Assembly: GCA_039621445.1 (NCBI GenBank)
Contig: CP154957.1
Coordinates: 42,379,474-42,443,473, forward strand
DNA from: Euglena gracilis
Taxonomy: Eukaryota > Euglenida > Euglenophyceae > Euglenales
Direction: 5' to 3'
Length of the DNA: 64,000 bases
Position 1 is the first letter of the stretch. Each line of letters starts with the position of its first letter. Made by a program: the position numbers and the translations under genes. Below, piece after piece: positions 37,101-63,165 of the stretch. A model generated the notes under the pieces. That model saw only the letters and a program-made list of their open reading frames with translations, was not told the origin of the DNA and searched no databases.

Positions 37101-37522
37101 ACTCCAATCAGGGCAACAAACATGTGGCCCCAGCCTCCCATTTGTGTTACAGCATTGTACAACCACCACTTATTGACCTGCAGCCAGAAAGAATGATGAA
37201 TGCAACATGCAAACAATACACAGCCACTGAAAATGGGCGGAGACCTCCAGGTGCCAGGAGATAGCTTCTGTTTTCCCCCTTTGTCACAGCCTCTGCCAAA
37301 TCCATGGAGGCACGGCATCCCACCACAAGGACAACACTAAAAATCTTGAGCACCAAGCAACCGAGGAGGTCCAAAAGAGGGAAGGTAGACACCCTCTTGC
37401 CCTGGACCACCCACTCCCGGGATTGGCGCTTTTGCCCCTCCAGAAACTGCCGGTAGAGCCGCTCCCACTCCAGCTCGCTGCAGCACCGGGACATTGCCGG
37501 ATTCCAGATATTCATGCTGGGG

Positions 37523-37563
<41 letters not shown>

Positions 37564-40247
37564 AAGCAGGCAGGCAAGCAGATGGCAAACAGGGTGCACA
37601 CTGCGGGAAGACAATGGAGAATCCAGGATTTATGAAAATTTGGGAACTTGGTAATTCCAAGAAAAGCAGTTTTGTACCCAAAAACCCTCCCAAAAGCTAA
37701 ATCCCCAAAGCAGGGAATTTATCTAGGGCAATGACTGTTTCTAGCAGAAGCAAGGAAATGCAGGGGGGGGGGAACATCCAAAAACGCTCACACATAAACA
37801 CAAAAACACGCACACACACCACAAATCATGCCAAAATTGAAAAAAAAAGGAAACCCGCAAACACAAACACAAATATAAAGGTACACAAACAAAAAATGTA
37901 ACAATTTTTTTTGTATTTCCTCTGATGTGTTCCGATCTTCTAAATTTGGTCGTCTGCCGAATCCACCGAAAGGGGATCCTCTTGGTTGAAGGTAAACCGT
38001 GAGGGCGGGCCACCCATGCCTGCAATTCCACTTCTCGTTCGGCGTGGCCAACGCGTGGGGGAGCTCCACGGCGGTGGCCTGCCCGCAGACGTCGCAGATG
38101 TTCCAGCCTGCAGGACGGCAAGAGGCGGTGCTCAGGGCGTCGCGGTTGGCCGGCATGGGCAGCCCGGCTAAGGGAGGGGGGTCGACGCTGCCAACCCCGC
38201 CAAAAAATAAGTTTGCAGTGTCCCAAAGCTTTGCACACCCAACTAACGTTGCAGGAGGGAAGTCAAAAAAGGTCCGTCCAAATAACTTTGCTCTTCCCAT
38301 TCAGAACGAACAACGCGAGAAATGATGCTTCTGTCAAAAAAAAAGGAGGCAATAACACCAAACACCCGAAATGCCACATTGTTTTGCTGTCCAGTGCGAG
38401 ATCCACCACCTAAGAAAAGCAAATTTGTGCCAAATGCTGTTTTTACTAAACGTTTTATCATGTTTTTTCTGCTTCTATTCACACACAACCATTTTTCTTT
38501 GTCGATGTGGGCATTTGCACAAATCAACATTTTTTTTTGAAAATGATAGCACCTAACTCCCAAAAAACACAAAAATGCAAGCAGGATGTGATGTGGGAAC
38601 CCAGGACGCGGAGATGGAAACGGGTACTTTGACAGTTGGGGTAGCAGGTGTCACAACAGCATATGGGGTTCATAATACAGCATATGTGTTTGGGAACCTT
38701 CCAAAGGATCTCGTCAACATGGGATGCTGGAATGAATGAATGAATTGGGGAAGTGAGACGAAGCCTGTAATGATACCCTGAACCTGGACTCTGTGGTCGG
38801 TGTGGAAAAATGCGCAAATGGACAGTGCGTGCATTTGCACACACCAACCATTTGTGTAGTGGATAAACGGGCTGTTTGTACGCCAAAATTGAGGTGTTTG
38901 AAAAATTGTGCAACTGGTTGGTTTGCGCAAATGCTCAAATGGCCTTTTTGGTCGGTTTGCGCACCAGCACACACCAACCACTTGAGCAACTCAACACACA
39001 TACCACTCAACTCAACACACATACCACTAAAAGGGAGTGGCATTACTGCAGTTTGGAAACCCTAAAGGGCGAGATACTTTGTAGGATTCAAATACAAGAA
39101 AAACACCAGTCTCTGGGCCTGAATCTTGGGCATGGGCAATTGAGCCTGTGAAAAACCAATGGCCAAAAACAGGGATTTCGCTTGGATCTCGCAAGTTGTC
39201 GCTCAAAATTCTTGTAACGCATCAAATGCGCTCCCCAACCAAAAAAAAAGCTTAAATGTGAGATTCGTTGACTAAGCTTTTGGAGGAAATTGTACATCAC
39301 TTTATCACTGTTTTGGTTCTTCCAAAATGATGTTGCAGGGGGGCAGGGGACCAAAAAAAAAGCTCCATAAACTTTGCAAGGATTTGGGGGGTTGCCATCA
39401 AGCACCTCTGGTCAGCCATGCCCTTGGGCCCAGCATCGCCCTGCATCGCCCTGCATCGCCCAGCATCGGAACCCCACCTCTGGTCTCCAAAAATCCAGCG
39501 TCACCCAGCATCATCAGAGGTGCTTAGTTGCCATCCACCTTGGTGTTCTCGGGCTTCCGACACACCGGCAGCTATCATTGTCCACAAAATCGAAGACAGA
39601 ACCAACGACCAGTTTCAATCATGCATCACAGGGCTCAAACCAATGCCTTTCCCCCGGAACTCGTGCTTCAGGGAGTGCACGTTGCCCTTCGAGGGGTCCA
39701 CGTCCCGGCGGCCGCGCCGTCGCGTGCTACGCTGGCGGCGCCCCGAGCCGCGCCCGGAACTGGGGGACGCGTCCACGTCCTCCTCCTCGGCCTCCTCCCC
39801 CTCGCTGGCGTCATCCTCGCTGGCCATCGCAGGCCCCGAGCCCTGTGTCACGCAGCGGAAGGGTGGCGCACCAACCCCCCCCCCCCCGGACGATGAATGC
39901 AAACCCGAGAAGGAGACTTGGGGACCAAAGGGCAAAACGGTAGGGAACAAAGGTCGGGGGTTGATATTACAGAAAGCCAAGCCCCAGAGGGCAGCCAGAT
40001 ATATATGTATATATACACATATACATATACATATACATGTATATACATACACACATATAGATAGATAGATATATATATAAAGAAAAAAAGGACTTCAACT
40101 TGTGTAGCGGAGGCGAGGCCATCCAAAGATCGATGGGAGGCGTCCACCTTTGTCCACGTGGAGATGTCGGAGGTGCTGTCGTCGCCATTGACCGCCTTGA
40201 ACTTTAGCCGCTTCCGCGTTGAGCGGGACATCATAGGCACGGCCACA
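28021..40247 (-). CDS. Chromatin-type gene region: acidic/basic segment, CW zinc finger, possible ARID, chromodomain
   Basis: A run of exon-like islands, all minus strand, between 40.25 and 28.0 kb. In reading order: a basic RSTRKRLKFK segment; a Glu/Asp-rich then Arg-rich segment; a CW-type zinc finger; an ELEWERLYRQFLEG exon; an exon like the C-terminal half of an ARID domain; several unassigned islands (36.0, 34.6, 34.0, 33.7, 33.1, 32.1, 31.2 kb); and a two-exon chromodomain at the end. CW fingers read H3K4 methylation, chromodomains read methyl-lysine, and ARID binds DNA, so together they point to a chromatin regulator. Whether this is one gene of about 12 kb or two adjacent genes cannot be decided here. 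No catalytic motif (SET, JmjC, helicase, methyltransferase) was found. Confidence 0.5.
28257..29143. mobile_element. 887-bp element with perfect 24-bp inverted ends and TTATTCCGG repeats
   Basis: Bases 28257-28280 and 29120-29143 are exact reverse complements (24/24), starting CAGGGGCAGGGAG. Both ends run into tandem TTATTCCGG-type units (28285-28365 and 29095-29119). It lies between the two chromodomain exons and contains the small MITE at 28878-28965. Flanks CCACTGTT and CACTGGTT are similar but not identical. Confidence 0.75.
28878..28965. mobile_element. 88-bp MITE, CAGGGGTTT family, copy 4
   Basis: Starts CAGGGGTTTTTTAAGACC and ends AAAACAACCCCTG. Flanks GGCGGTCC and GGTGGTCC match at 7 of 8. 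It is nested in the 28257-29143 element. Confidence 0.75.
29340..29435 (-). CDS. Chromodomain exon 1
   Basis: After CCTCCACAG the frame reads ERCGLTGEVSVPSPDHG then VVYAIDRLLGHGRAA and ends at GTGGGCC. VVYAIDRLLGHGR is the first chromodomain strand (consensus EYVVEKVLDxR). It joins in order to the exon at 28021-28164 to give one chromodomain. Confidence 0.7.
30520..30800. repeat. Dispersed repeat, copy B (pairs with 3900-4170)
   Basis: Begins with GGGGTCGACCCCCTCCTGGG and carries TTTTTTTGAGGGGCTTCG and CCCAAAATTGCGTTTTCA as in copy A. Confidence 0.7.
31114..31246 (-). CDS. Putative exon, unidentified (helix-rich)
   Basis: After CCCCCCCAG the frame reads DNEGDLSLRGTGSEVAFL, then VPIVRELEEEGVLRRRYRP and a GTGTGCC donor. 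The helix-turn pattern suggests a winged-helix or short helical segment; the family is not recognised. Confidence 0.5.
31890..32020 (-). CDS. Putative exon, unidentified (Cys/His-containing)
   Basis: After CGCTGCAG the frame reads LKAAVLNHLLHCEGCAADGE then SVAASVRPLLRLPSP, ending at GTGCCGC. It is separated from the next exon by a possible 47-base intron that starts GTGTGG and ends CTGCAG. Confidence 0.45.
32068..32212 (-). CDS. Putative exon, unidentified
   Basis: After CCCCTCCAG the frame reads GRDLLRVAYASSGHGFAG then VWAVDAPLKSTAPDWL, ending at GTGTGGG. Codon use matches the other exons. The family is not recognised. Confidence 0.45.
33027..33204 (-). CDS. Putative exon, unidentified (winged-helix-like pattern)
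   Basis: After CTTTTTCCAG the frame reads GMKVYQPNCRLGGPAPDG, TLQLLEAEGLVVVNGDR and LELSDAVHATC. The LLEAEGLVVV stretch resembles the recognition wing of a winged helix, but this is only a pattern. A GTGTTTGC donor follows. Confidence 0.5.
33636..33759 (-). CDS. Putative exon, unidentified
   Basis: After GCCGCCCAG the frame reads RCLLLASIIIAKGSGSELV then SAESLEANLSQAPH, ending near GTGTCATTG. A hydrophobic helix followed by an amphipathic one; no family recognised. Confidence 0.45.
33935..34028 (-). CDS. Putative exon, unidentified
   Basis: After TCACCGCAG the frame reads HLAEADAAAKVCSSQKAW then VVSRLLNYHTALP. The 3' limit (GTCCGC) is a guess. Confidence 0.45.
34195..34503. mobile_element. 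CAGGCTT-family MITE, diverged copy
   Basis: Starts CAGGCTTTTGTTTAAGGA and ends CAGAAGCCTG, with CCAAATTTGGACTA inside as in the 15703-15960 copy. Flanks GAGGTGAT and GCGTTGTT share only 5 of 8, so the ends are tentative. Confidence 0.45.
34543..34678 (-). CDS. Putative exon, unidentified
   Basis: After GGTTGTAG the frame reads ELSTAPTLCPHDYSIVV, NRGHAQHCYPVVYRWRGL and GYCGKWFADR, ending at GTGTGAGCC. Cys and His residues are frequent but no standard finger spacing is clear. Confidence 0.5.
35961..36051 (-). CDS. Putative exon, unidentified
   Basis: After CCCACAG the frame reads ERGKLFRRTVEMPGPELL then CSTSSGNGPEQRR, ending at GTGCCC. Two other frames are also open, so the choice is uncertain. 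Confidence 0.35.
36334..36490 (-). CDS. ARID-like exon (C-terminal half of the fold)
   Basis: After TGTGATAG the frame reads TVKYNGWLPLLYDEMALT, VSDAGNRLKRIYETDLLDFE and ALHFRGKRYNSPE, with a GTGTGAGCA donor. The W..L...L...S.A...LK..YE..LL.FE pattern is that of ARID helices 5-7. This is a pattern match only. Confidence 0.5.
37393..37477 (-). CDS. Putative exon upstream of the ARID-like exon
   Basis: After GTGCTGCAG the frame reads ELEWERLYRQFLEGQKR then QSREWVVQGKR and ends at GTGTCTACC. It could be the first ARID helix. Confidence 0.45.
37521..37562. repeat. (GGCA)n microsatellite
   Basis: About ten GGCA units just upstream of an exon. Confidence 0.95.
38014..38107 (-). CDS. CW-type zinc finger exon
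   Basis: After GTCCTGCAG the frame reads WNICDVCGQATAVELPHALA then TPNEKWNCRHG and ends at GTGGCCC. W-x2-C-x2-C ... L ... KW-x-C is the CW finger layout (consensus WVQCxxCxKWRxLP...LPxxWxC). The fourth zinc Cys should be on the next exon. CW domains bind histone H3 tails methylated on Lys4. Confidence 0.65.
38488..39160. repeat. 670-bp dispersed repeat, copy A (pairs with 62493-63165)
   Basis: It starts TTTTTCTTTGTCGATG, shares CCCAGGACGCGGAGATG and GGGCAATTGAGCCTGTGAAA-type words with copy B, and contains near-palindromic GCGCAAATGGACAGTGCG... / TGCATTTGCACACACCAACC segments. Confidence 0.8.
39681..39842 (-). CDS. Acidic-then-basic exon
   Basis: After TGACACAG the frame reads GSGPAMASEDDASEGEEAEE, then an Arg-rich RRQRSTRRRGRRD stretch and a GTGCAC donor. 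Low complexity typical of nuclear proteins; likely part of the CW/ARID gene. Confidence 0.5.
40100..40247 (-). CDS. Putative exon with basic nuclear-localisation-like segment
   Basis: After CACCTTCCAG the frame reads VAVPMMSRSTRKRLKFK, AVNGDDSTSDISTWTK and VDASHRSLDGLASATQ. RKRLKFK could act as a nuclear signal. It is the right-most exon found for this gene region. Confidence 0.45.
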
Positions 40248-43159
40248 CTGGAAGGTGCAGGGCGAAGCGCGCAGGCGGAAGGGGGAGGATGTGGAAGGGG
40301 TAGGGGACGGGGCGACAATGCATATCACTCGGCCCTGCCAGATTCCTGGGGTTGCAGCTCTGCTGTCATCCCCCTCCAAGCGACATGCCATCAGTCTGTC
40401 AATCTGAATTCAATTCTAAATAATTGCATGTCTCACCACAGAAATGCACCCTCTTGTTGCCAGGTGTGATGACACATGGTTGATGTTGCAAAGACTGAAA
40501 ACAAAATCAGTTGAAATTTGATCACCTGGTGATCAAGTTGTTCAATAGCAAAGGTGGATTGGATTTGGGGGACAGACAATCCCTCTGCATTGTGTAAAGT
40601 AAATGGAGGAAATGCTTTAATTTTCCTTACTGTAAATAACTCCTTCACTCCTTTCATTTACGCCTCATTCAGGGGGTGATTAGGGAAATGGAAAGCAAGA
40701 GGATGGATGGTTGAGTTGAAAATTTGATCTGATCATCATTTTGGGGGTTATTCCCATTTGCATAGTTCCTCACATTGAAAACAGGAAGATGTTCCTGAGG
40801 GTGCAAGAGGTGCTGAGGGCAAATGAAATGCTGACAGAAATGACTCCCGGGATGATTTCCCATCTGGAATTCCTCTTGGTGGGCGACGATGCCCATATTC
40901 ATATGCCAGCAGACTGTACGAAGGGAGGAGGGGCTAGAATGGGTCGGGGGGCGATGGAAGTCTGCGCCATACGTCTGGATGCCCTTACAATGGCTTGCGT
41001 CGCAACAACAAACATTTAAATCGGTAAGGGATGGCAAATGATTTCGACGATTCTCCTCCTTTCTTTCGGGATCAAAAAAAGAAAATTGAAAAACATAAAT
41101 ACACCACTTCTCCCCCAAAAAAACACAGTTCAGTAAATAAGCAAATAACTAAATATTTGATGCCTTGTCTGCTTGTCAGCAGAAAATTGCTGCAGACAAA
41201 AACGAGAATTTTTCCAGAGCTGGTGGGAGGTTCGGGCGGGAACCAAAGCCAAATTGCTTTGTCTTCTTGTTGTTATAAATTTTGCAATCGCTGCCGCCGC
41301 CGTCGACTTCGTTATCGTTATTTTTTCCTGCGTTTTGTTGTTTGTTTGTTTGATTTTGTTTTGTATGTTTGTTTATCTCCACATCTGTTCCACACAAATG
41401 AAAATGAAAAAAAAGGTCTTCCGAAGGGTCTGCCATCCGAGAATGCCTAACATCCATATGCCTTCCCTGATGGGGTTTCACTTCTCCCTTGAAACGAGAA
41501 ACCAACAGGTCAATGGGCTGTGAATCCTTGCGTTCTGGTCAGAAGGCTGATGGACAGGCAGCCATAATTGTCCATCATCAGAATAAAAATGAAACGGAGG
41601 TGTATTTAATGTTCATCTTCGCATTATTGTATTTTTTTCTTACAGACAACAACAAGAGATTCAACAAAAATAGCAATTATTTGCCATTCAAATAACAAAA
41701 CACCACATATCAAACGTGCATGCCAAAAGCAGAGATACTCTTATTTCAAAGAACACCAATTTTCACCAAAATTGGAACTCAACCAAATTGTCCACTTTAA
41801 TTGTCCCAGATGGTCCCTCAATAAAATCAGGACTGCAACCACTTTTTGGGGCCATTTTTGGGAAGTTGTAATAACATTTTTTTTTATTGATGACAGAACT
41901 GGTGTTCCTAAAGCCGGGTATTTGGACAGAGCCAGCATCCGTGACCCCTTTCTCACGGACAGAACCGGCGTCCGAAGACCCGTGGGAGGTAACGCCGGTT
42001 CTGTTGTGAACCCGGTGGCCCAAGCGCCAGTTTAACAGGAGGAGAGGCAGCCATCATATAAACTGCAATGTAATTATAATAATGCAATGCAATTAATGTA
42101 ATGTAACTGCAATGTAATTATAACTACAATGTAATTATATAAACTGCAATGTGTTTCTCATTGTTGAAGCCTTGAACCTGTCGGGTTTGTGCATCCCTTT
42201 ACCATGTCCAAGGATGAAAAAATTGTGGCCCCAATCCCCTGTATGAAGGCAAGTTTTCTTTTAACTTCTTTGACAATCTCTGTGGGACCTATTTCATCCT
42301 TTCCTTCCTTCAACATCACACCTCTGTCAAAGGAGGATTAATAGGATACTGAAAAAGGAGATAATGGGCAGTGGAGTTTGGGTTGAATGAAAGACAAAAG
42401 GCTCCTTATACATAACAAAATCCAGCCAAAGAACCTTCAAAACTTCATGAAACAACAATCACAAACTGCCTCCGAGGTGCAACCAACACTCAGGCATTAG
42501 ACACTTTCAGCGTACTGGCTAGTGATTTCCGTGGATACTTAGCATCGGCCCGCCGATTCTCTTGTTTGGCCTCCTGCGATGGAACCTGAAAGCACAGAGA
42601 GATGCTAAAGCAATGCTTGTGGTACAAGGGGACCCTCGAACGCAAACAAAATAACAAATCACAAACCACATAAAAAATCCCTTGACCTCTTGAAAAACCC
42701 CATTCACCAAACCACCGTCCGTCGTTGCGCCAATTTTTTCCAGTGGGATGGATGGCATTCAAAGGGAAAAGAACATCGCCTCCCCAAGACCTTTTTCCCG
42801 GCGCACACCATTTCCAAGTCTTCTTGGGGTAAAGGGGTGCCGTTGTTGGATGAGTGTGCTGGCTGGGAGCGAGCCTCCTTCGTTTCTGCCCGGGCAGCAT
42901 GGATCCCTGCAGGGTTGCAACATGGAGGTAAAGAACAGGGATTTCTTTGAGACCGGGAAGGGCCCCCCACCAAAGGGGTGCTCCCTACCCCTGGAGGGGG
43001 GTCCAAGGGACGCACTTTTAGGGGTGAATTGTGGGGTAAAAAAAATTCGGCGCTGCGCGCTGAAAAAAAAAGCCAAAAAAAGGCCGAAGCCAGCCTCCGG
43101 CCGGGGACCCACAAGGCCATTGGGGGTCCCCCCAGCAACAAAAGCACACTGAACTGACA
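40248..43159. other. Intergenic low-GC DNA
   Basis: A plus-strand frame at 40741-41019 (FLRVQEVLRANEMLTEMTPG inside) is mildly protein-like but unassigned. ACTGCAATGTAATTAT units recur at 42060-42150. No firm gene. Confidence 0.4.
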
Positions 43160-43560
43160 CGCAGCGAAACAAATTTCAGTGCGAGACACACTTTTTTGGC
43201 CCTGTCATGCGTGACGAGCGGCCGCATCAAAGCATTGAACTGCGGGAATCGGCTCAGGGACGATGGTACCATGATGGCAAAAACGGGAGCCAATGCCCTG
43301 TAAATGCTGCTAACAGCATTTACGTATGTCTGAAAACTGGACACTGGCGTGGATCGAAAGTGCCTATCTTTTCCAGCCTTCTCCTGTCTTGCCTGGACCC
43401 AGGCATCAGCTTCCTGCTGTGTTTTGAAAAGTTCGCGAGCATCAATGCACCATCTGGCCCAGCCCACCAAAACTTCGTCCAAAGAAGCAAAAACAATGCC
43501 ATGCCGGTTGCAGACATCAATGTACTCCAAAAAACACAATAATGCGGCATGGTTCTTGGG
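43160..43560 (-). pseudogene. Fragment resembling a tyrosine-recombinase N-terminal (core-binding) domain
   Basis: The open minus frame reads NHAALLCFLEYIDVCNRHG, VFASLDEVLVGWARWC, then FQTYVNAVSSIYRALAPVF and FPQFNALMRPLVTHDRAKK. The pattern L..FL.Y...HG ... D..V..W ... T/F..Y..A.S..YR ... P....L...R...K fits the SAM-like domain of tyrosine recombinases, as carried by DIRS/Crypton-type elements. No catalytic domain (R..HxxR..Y) was found, so this would be a remnant. Codon use is less GC-rich than in host exons. Confidence 0.4.
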
Positions 43561-44027
43561 GCCTAGGTCTTCATTTCACCACCAGTGGGGAGGGAGCCCA
43601 AAAGGGCATCCACTGCTGCGGCTCCTGGGGACCCAACACCACATGAAACTGCCAAAAAAAATTATCTATGTTGGGGGGTCGGGATCTGAGCTCCCATCAC
43701 GTTGACAAAACACTTCATTGGACTGTGGGGGAAAACGGTTGGACAGACCTCGAAAAAGATTGGATTCCAATCACGGGTGACACATTGCGTACCCGTGATA
43801 TGTTCACCGGTGCACATCCAGGAATTGTGATTGGAATTAGGTAATCACAGGTGCGTTATACTACACCCGTGAACGCCCAAAATTCGCCTGTGAATAAAAC
43901 ACAATATTTGGACGATAGGCGTCTCGTTAGGACTCCCTTGCCTACTGTGGGGAAGCCCTTGAATTTGGGGAACGGTTTGAAGCCAAAATCGGGGTTCAAT
44001 CACAACTTTTTTTTCTTATAAGAAAAA

Positions 44028-45505
44028 CAGTCACGCTTACTCACAACCAGTCGCCACATGGAAATCCCAGTGCCAGAAGAGGCCAAAATTGGTCAAAAGT
44101 TGCAAAAAAATGACCCAAAAAAACTCAAAAATACTCATAGGTGGCCACATGGCCAAAGATGACCAGAAGCAGACAAAAAAAATGGACAAAAAGAGCCAAA
44201 CGTGGCCGAAAACGGCCAGAAGTGGACAGGTGTGACGAAAATTTCCATTCATGCCCAGCCACGCCCACTCACGCCCAGTCACAGAACCCTACCTATCCGT
44301 CCTCAAAGCCAGTCACGCCCAGTCATGCCTGATCAGTCACGCCCAGTCACGTTTACAAGTGCTTGCTGATTGGGAACTGGGACAAGCTTGAACCACCTCC
44401 CATACTGTAAAATTGATTGCTTTTTGGACCCCCCCAGGATAAAATACAAACGATGGGATTCGAGGGTTGGAAGCCAGCTTGGTCGATTATGGGAAAAAAA
44501 GAGTGGGATTGCACAATAAAAAATGACAAGAATGATGGGGGGGTAAAACCAGGGAGAAGGGAGTGATCAATCGCATACAAATGCAAAAAGATTAAAAACA
44601 GTTGTACACACGCAAACACAAAAAAAACGTTCTGGAAAAATGCACAAACGTGTTTCATTCCTTGTGAAAAATAGCAACAAATGTGAAAATGAGGGGTGGG
44701 GGTGGACGAGCCAGCGTTAAGAGCATTACCACCGCAACAGCATTATCTCAGTAAATGCATTGCAAAGCATGCGGCACAAAAAAAACATTTTCTTTGTCGC
44801 ATGCGGCACACACCCAGAAGTTTGCTATGTTGCATGCAGCGCACAGAGAGTGCGTGGGGGGTATTTAAAAAGTAGGCGGTTGAGTTTGGGCCTGGGGGTC
44901 TCCAAGTGAATATATGGCCGGGATGAGGTGCCCTGGGGACCCTTGGGGGCGGGGTCACGGACCACCCCCACCTCCTAAGGGATGTCTGGACTGACTTGGG
45001 TCCCAAAAAGATAAACCCAAAGAGGAATTTGTTTGAGGATTTTTGCTGTGCTTTGTGTGCTGGAGAAGGAATAGCCCTCAAATTTGATCTTGCTTTGTCA
45101 TCCCTTGCATTTTCAAAGGGTGGCCACGGTCTCTCCGGCATTACTGGACCCTGCTCTACATTGTTGCCAGATGGGATTTTCGTGACCAACTTCTTTGCCA
45201 CCGATCTTGGACCCTCATAGCCGAGCACCTTGAAATGACTGGGCGTGACTGGAAATTTTGGCCACATCTGGCCACTTCTGCATGTTCGGCATTTTTTTTT
45301 GTTCCTTTTGTCTGCTTCTGGCCATCTTTGACCATCTGTGGCCCCCTATGGATATTTTTGAGCATTATTAATATTATTTATTATTTGCCACTTTTATTTT
45401 ATTTTATTTATTTATTGATATTTTTGGCCACCTTTTGGCAAATTTGGCCTTTTCTGGCACTGTGTGATGACTGTTTATGTGTGAGCGTGATTTAGTGTGT
45501 GACTG
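44028..45505. mobile_element. 1.48 kb element with ~250-bp inverted repeats
   Basis: 44028-44290 and 45235-45505 are diverged inverted copies: for example CTCAAAAATA, CAAAGATG(A/G)CCAGAAG and AATTTCCA(T/G)TCA(T/C)GCCCAG(T/C)CAC recur reversed. Ends are CAGTCAC / GTGACTG. Inside, a plus frame at 44996-45220 (LFEDFCCALCAGEGIALKF ... GPCSTLLPDG) vaguely recalls hAT-type N-terminal domains. Target duplications were not found. Confidence 0.55.
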
Positions 45506-46148
45506 GGTCTGGGATTCTGGATTGCTCACCAAAATGGGAAGTGATTTTTGGGCAGGCAACAAGCTTTTCTGCCAAAGATGTGTTTAAGATGAAGAATTTT
45601 CAATCTTACACCATGCCAGAACCGGGTAGTCGGGGGGGGGGGGTCCACCCAAAACCCACCCAAAATCTGCCAAAACCCCTTGAAAACTTTTCCACAGGCT
45701 CGATCCCAGCGGCGGCACCCCAGCCCTGTGGGAGGGGGGGGGGGGTTCAACAGGCCCCCAACCCCCCCGGGGGGGGGCAGGGTCACACAGGTGTTAAATG
45801 ATTCTGTGCCACGGACGTCTTTCTCATATCAAACCTAATTCAGGTCTCCTCTGGCCGTGGGCCGAAAATGAGGGTTTGGAAAGTTGGGGGGGGGGAAGGG
45901 ACGCCCATCGTCGCCGTGCAGTGAAGAGCAGTGCCAAACTGCTTCAAATCACTGCACACGGCATTTTTGGCAGGTTTTGGGGGTCCCAAACAATTTTTCG
46001 GCGCTTCATGCCGGTCATTGGAAAAACCACTAGCTGGCCCTGCTGCCGAACCACCCCCCCCCCAGGAATCCACCAGATTTACACCAGCCAAATTGCCAAA
46101 TTAGGTCAAGCTGTTCTGCGAACCCTGAAACAGAAGCCTGGTTTGGAT

Positions 46149-46446
46149 CATGCTTGTGCTTACCGACCGGGGGGGGGGTGGGTGCTATAGGGTGCCTGCC
46201 CCTAGCAGGCACACCCCCCCCCCCGGGGGCCGGGCCGGACCCAGAAAATTTTCATTGAAAATGGCCTTTTCCGGGCCCCCGGCGCCTTTGGCGCCGGGGT
46301 CGGAGGGGGGTGCCTGCTAGGGGCAGGCACCCCCCCAAAACCCTACTCCCCCCCGGGGGGGGGGTCGGATCGGGTGCTATGGGGTTCCTGCCCCTACCTA
46401 GCACCCCCCCCCCCGTGGGGTAGGCACCCGACTAAGCACAAGCCTG
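46149..46446. mobile_element. 298-bp hAT-like MITE with perfect 8-bp target duplication
   Basis: Starts CATGCTTGTGCTTACCGACC and ends GACTAAGCACAAGCCTG (inverted copies). GTTTGGAT flanks both ends exactly (46141-46148 and 46447-46454). The interior has a long hairpin: GTGCCTGCCCCTAGCAGGCA near 46192 is repeated inverted near 46312. An older CAGGCTT-family copy (about 45980-46140) abuts on the left. Confidence 0.85.
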
Positions 46447-46722
46447 GTTTGGATGAAAAGTCAAAACTATTTCACGAAATCCAACCTCATTGTAATGTTC
46501 AAAATTTTGAAGGTTTTTTTTCAAAAGAAATACACCTTAAAAGATGATGGGGGTGCGGTGGGGTGGGCAAGGGAGGGCTTGGGAACCAATTCAGGCCATT
46601 GCCACTTTTGAACCCCCCCCCCCCAAACCTTAATTGCAACAAATTCAGCAACGGCCCAACACTGATTTGGAGAATGCACACAGAGCGCACAACTGTGGAG
46701 AGGGTAAAGAAAAACCACACCG

Positions 46723-62275
<15,553 letters not shown>

Positions 62276-62492
62276 CTGGATCTTCTCCAGGTGGAGGACA
62301 TGGCCGATCATCGGTGGCGTGCCATCGCCCTGGCATGGGGGTGGCCGAAGGGGGGCTGCCCTCTGTCACGAGCAGTGTGGGTCAGCAGAGAGGTGCCCCT
62401 GCCAAAGCACACCTTTTGGTACCTTGCAAGGTGTCCAGCGACTGCAAAAAAAAACAAGCGTCCAAAAGCTTAGGTGGCGCATCTCGCACTGA

Positions 62493-63165
62493 AGCTTTTT
62501 TCTTTGTCGATGCGTGCAAATGCGCACATCGACATTGTTTATGAAAATGACAAGATATGACCCCCAAAAAACCAAAAATGTAAGCAGAATGTGATGGGGT
62601 GCCCCAGGACGCGGAGATGAAAGCACGGACTTTGGCAAACAAGGTGTCTAGAACAGGCAGCACCACAGCACATGGTGTGCACAACACCCAGCAGGTGTGT
62701 TTAGAACCCTGCAATGGCTGTCTTATTAACTCAACATATTGACTGAACGATTTGGGGAGGTGTGCCCTAGCCTGAAGCCATACCCTGAAAGTTGGCAGTG
62801 TGGGGAATTGCTGGTCGGTATGGGCAAATGCGTAAATGGACGGTGTGCGCAAATGCACACACCAACCGTTTAACCGCTTGTGCAGCCGTGAAAAGGACCA
62901 TGTGTGCTGGCTGAAATTGGTGTTTGTAAAATCGTACAAGTGGTTTGCTTGTGCAAATGCGAAAAACTGTCTGTCTGGTGGGTTTGCTCATCTGCACACA
63001 ACAACCTCTTGTGAAGCTTAACAGACGTGGCATTTAGAGGGGGTGGCACCACTGCAGTTTGGAAATCCTTAAATGCGAGGTATTTTGTAGAATTTAAACA
63101 CAACAAAATGACCAGCCTGCGGGCCCGAATTCGGGCATCGGCAATTGAAGCTGTGAAAAATCATT
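62493..63165. repeat. 670-bp dispersed repeat, copy B (pairs with 38488-39160)
   Basis: Same word order as copy A, from TTTTTTCTTTGTCGATGCG to GGCAATTGAAGCTGTGAAA. It contains a palindrome-like TGCGCAAATGCACACACC. Confidence 0.8.
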
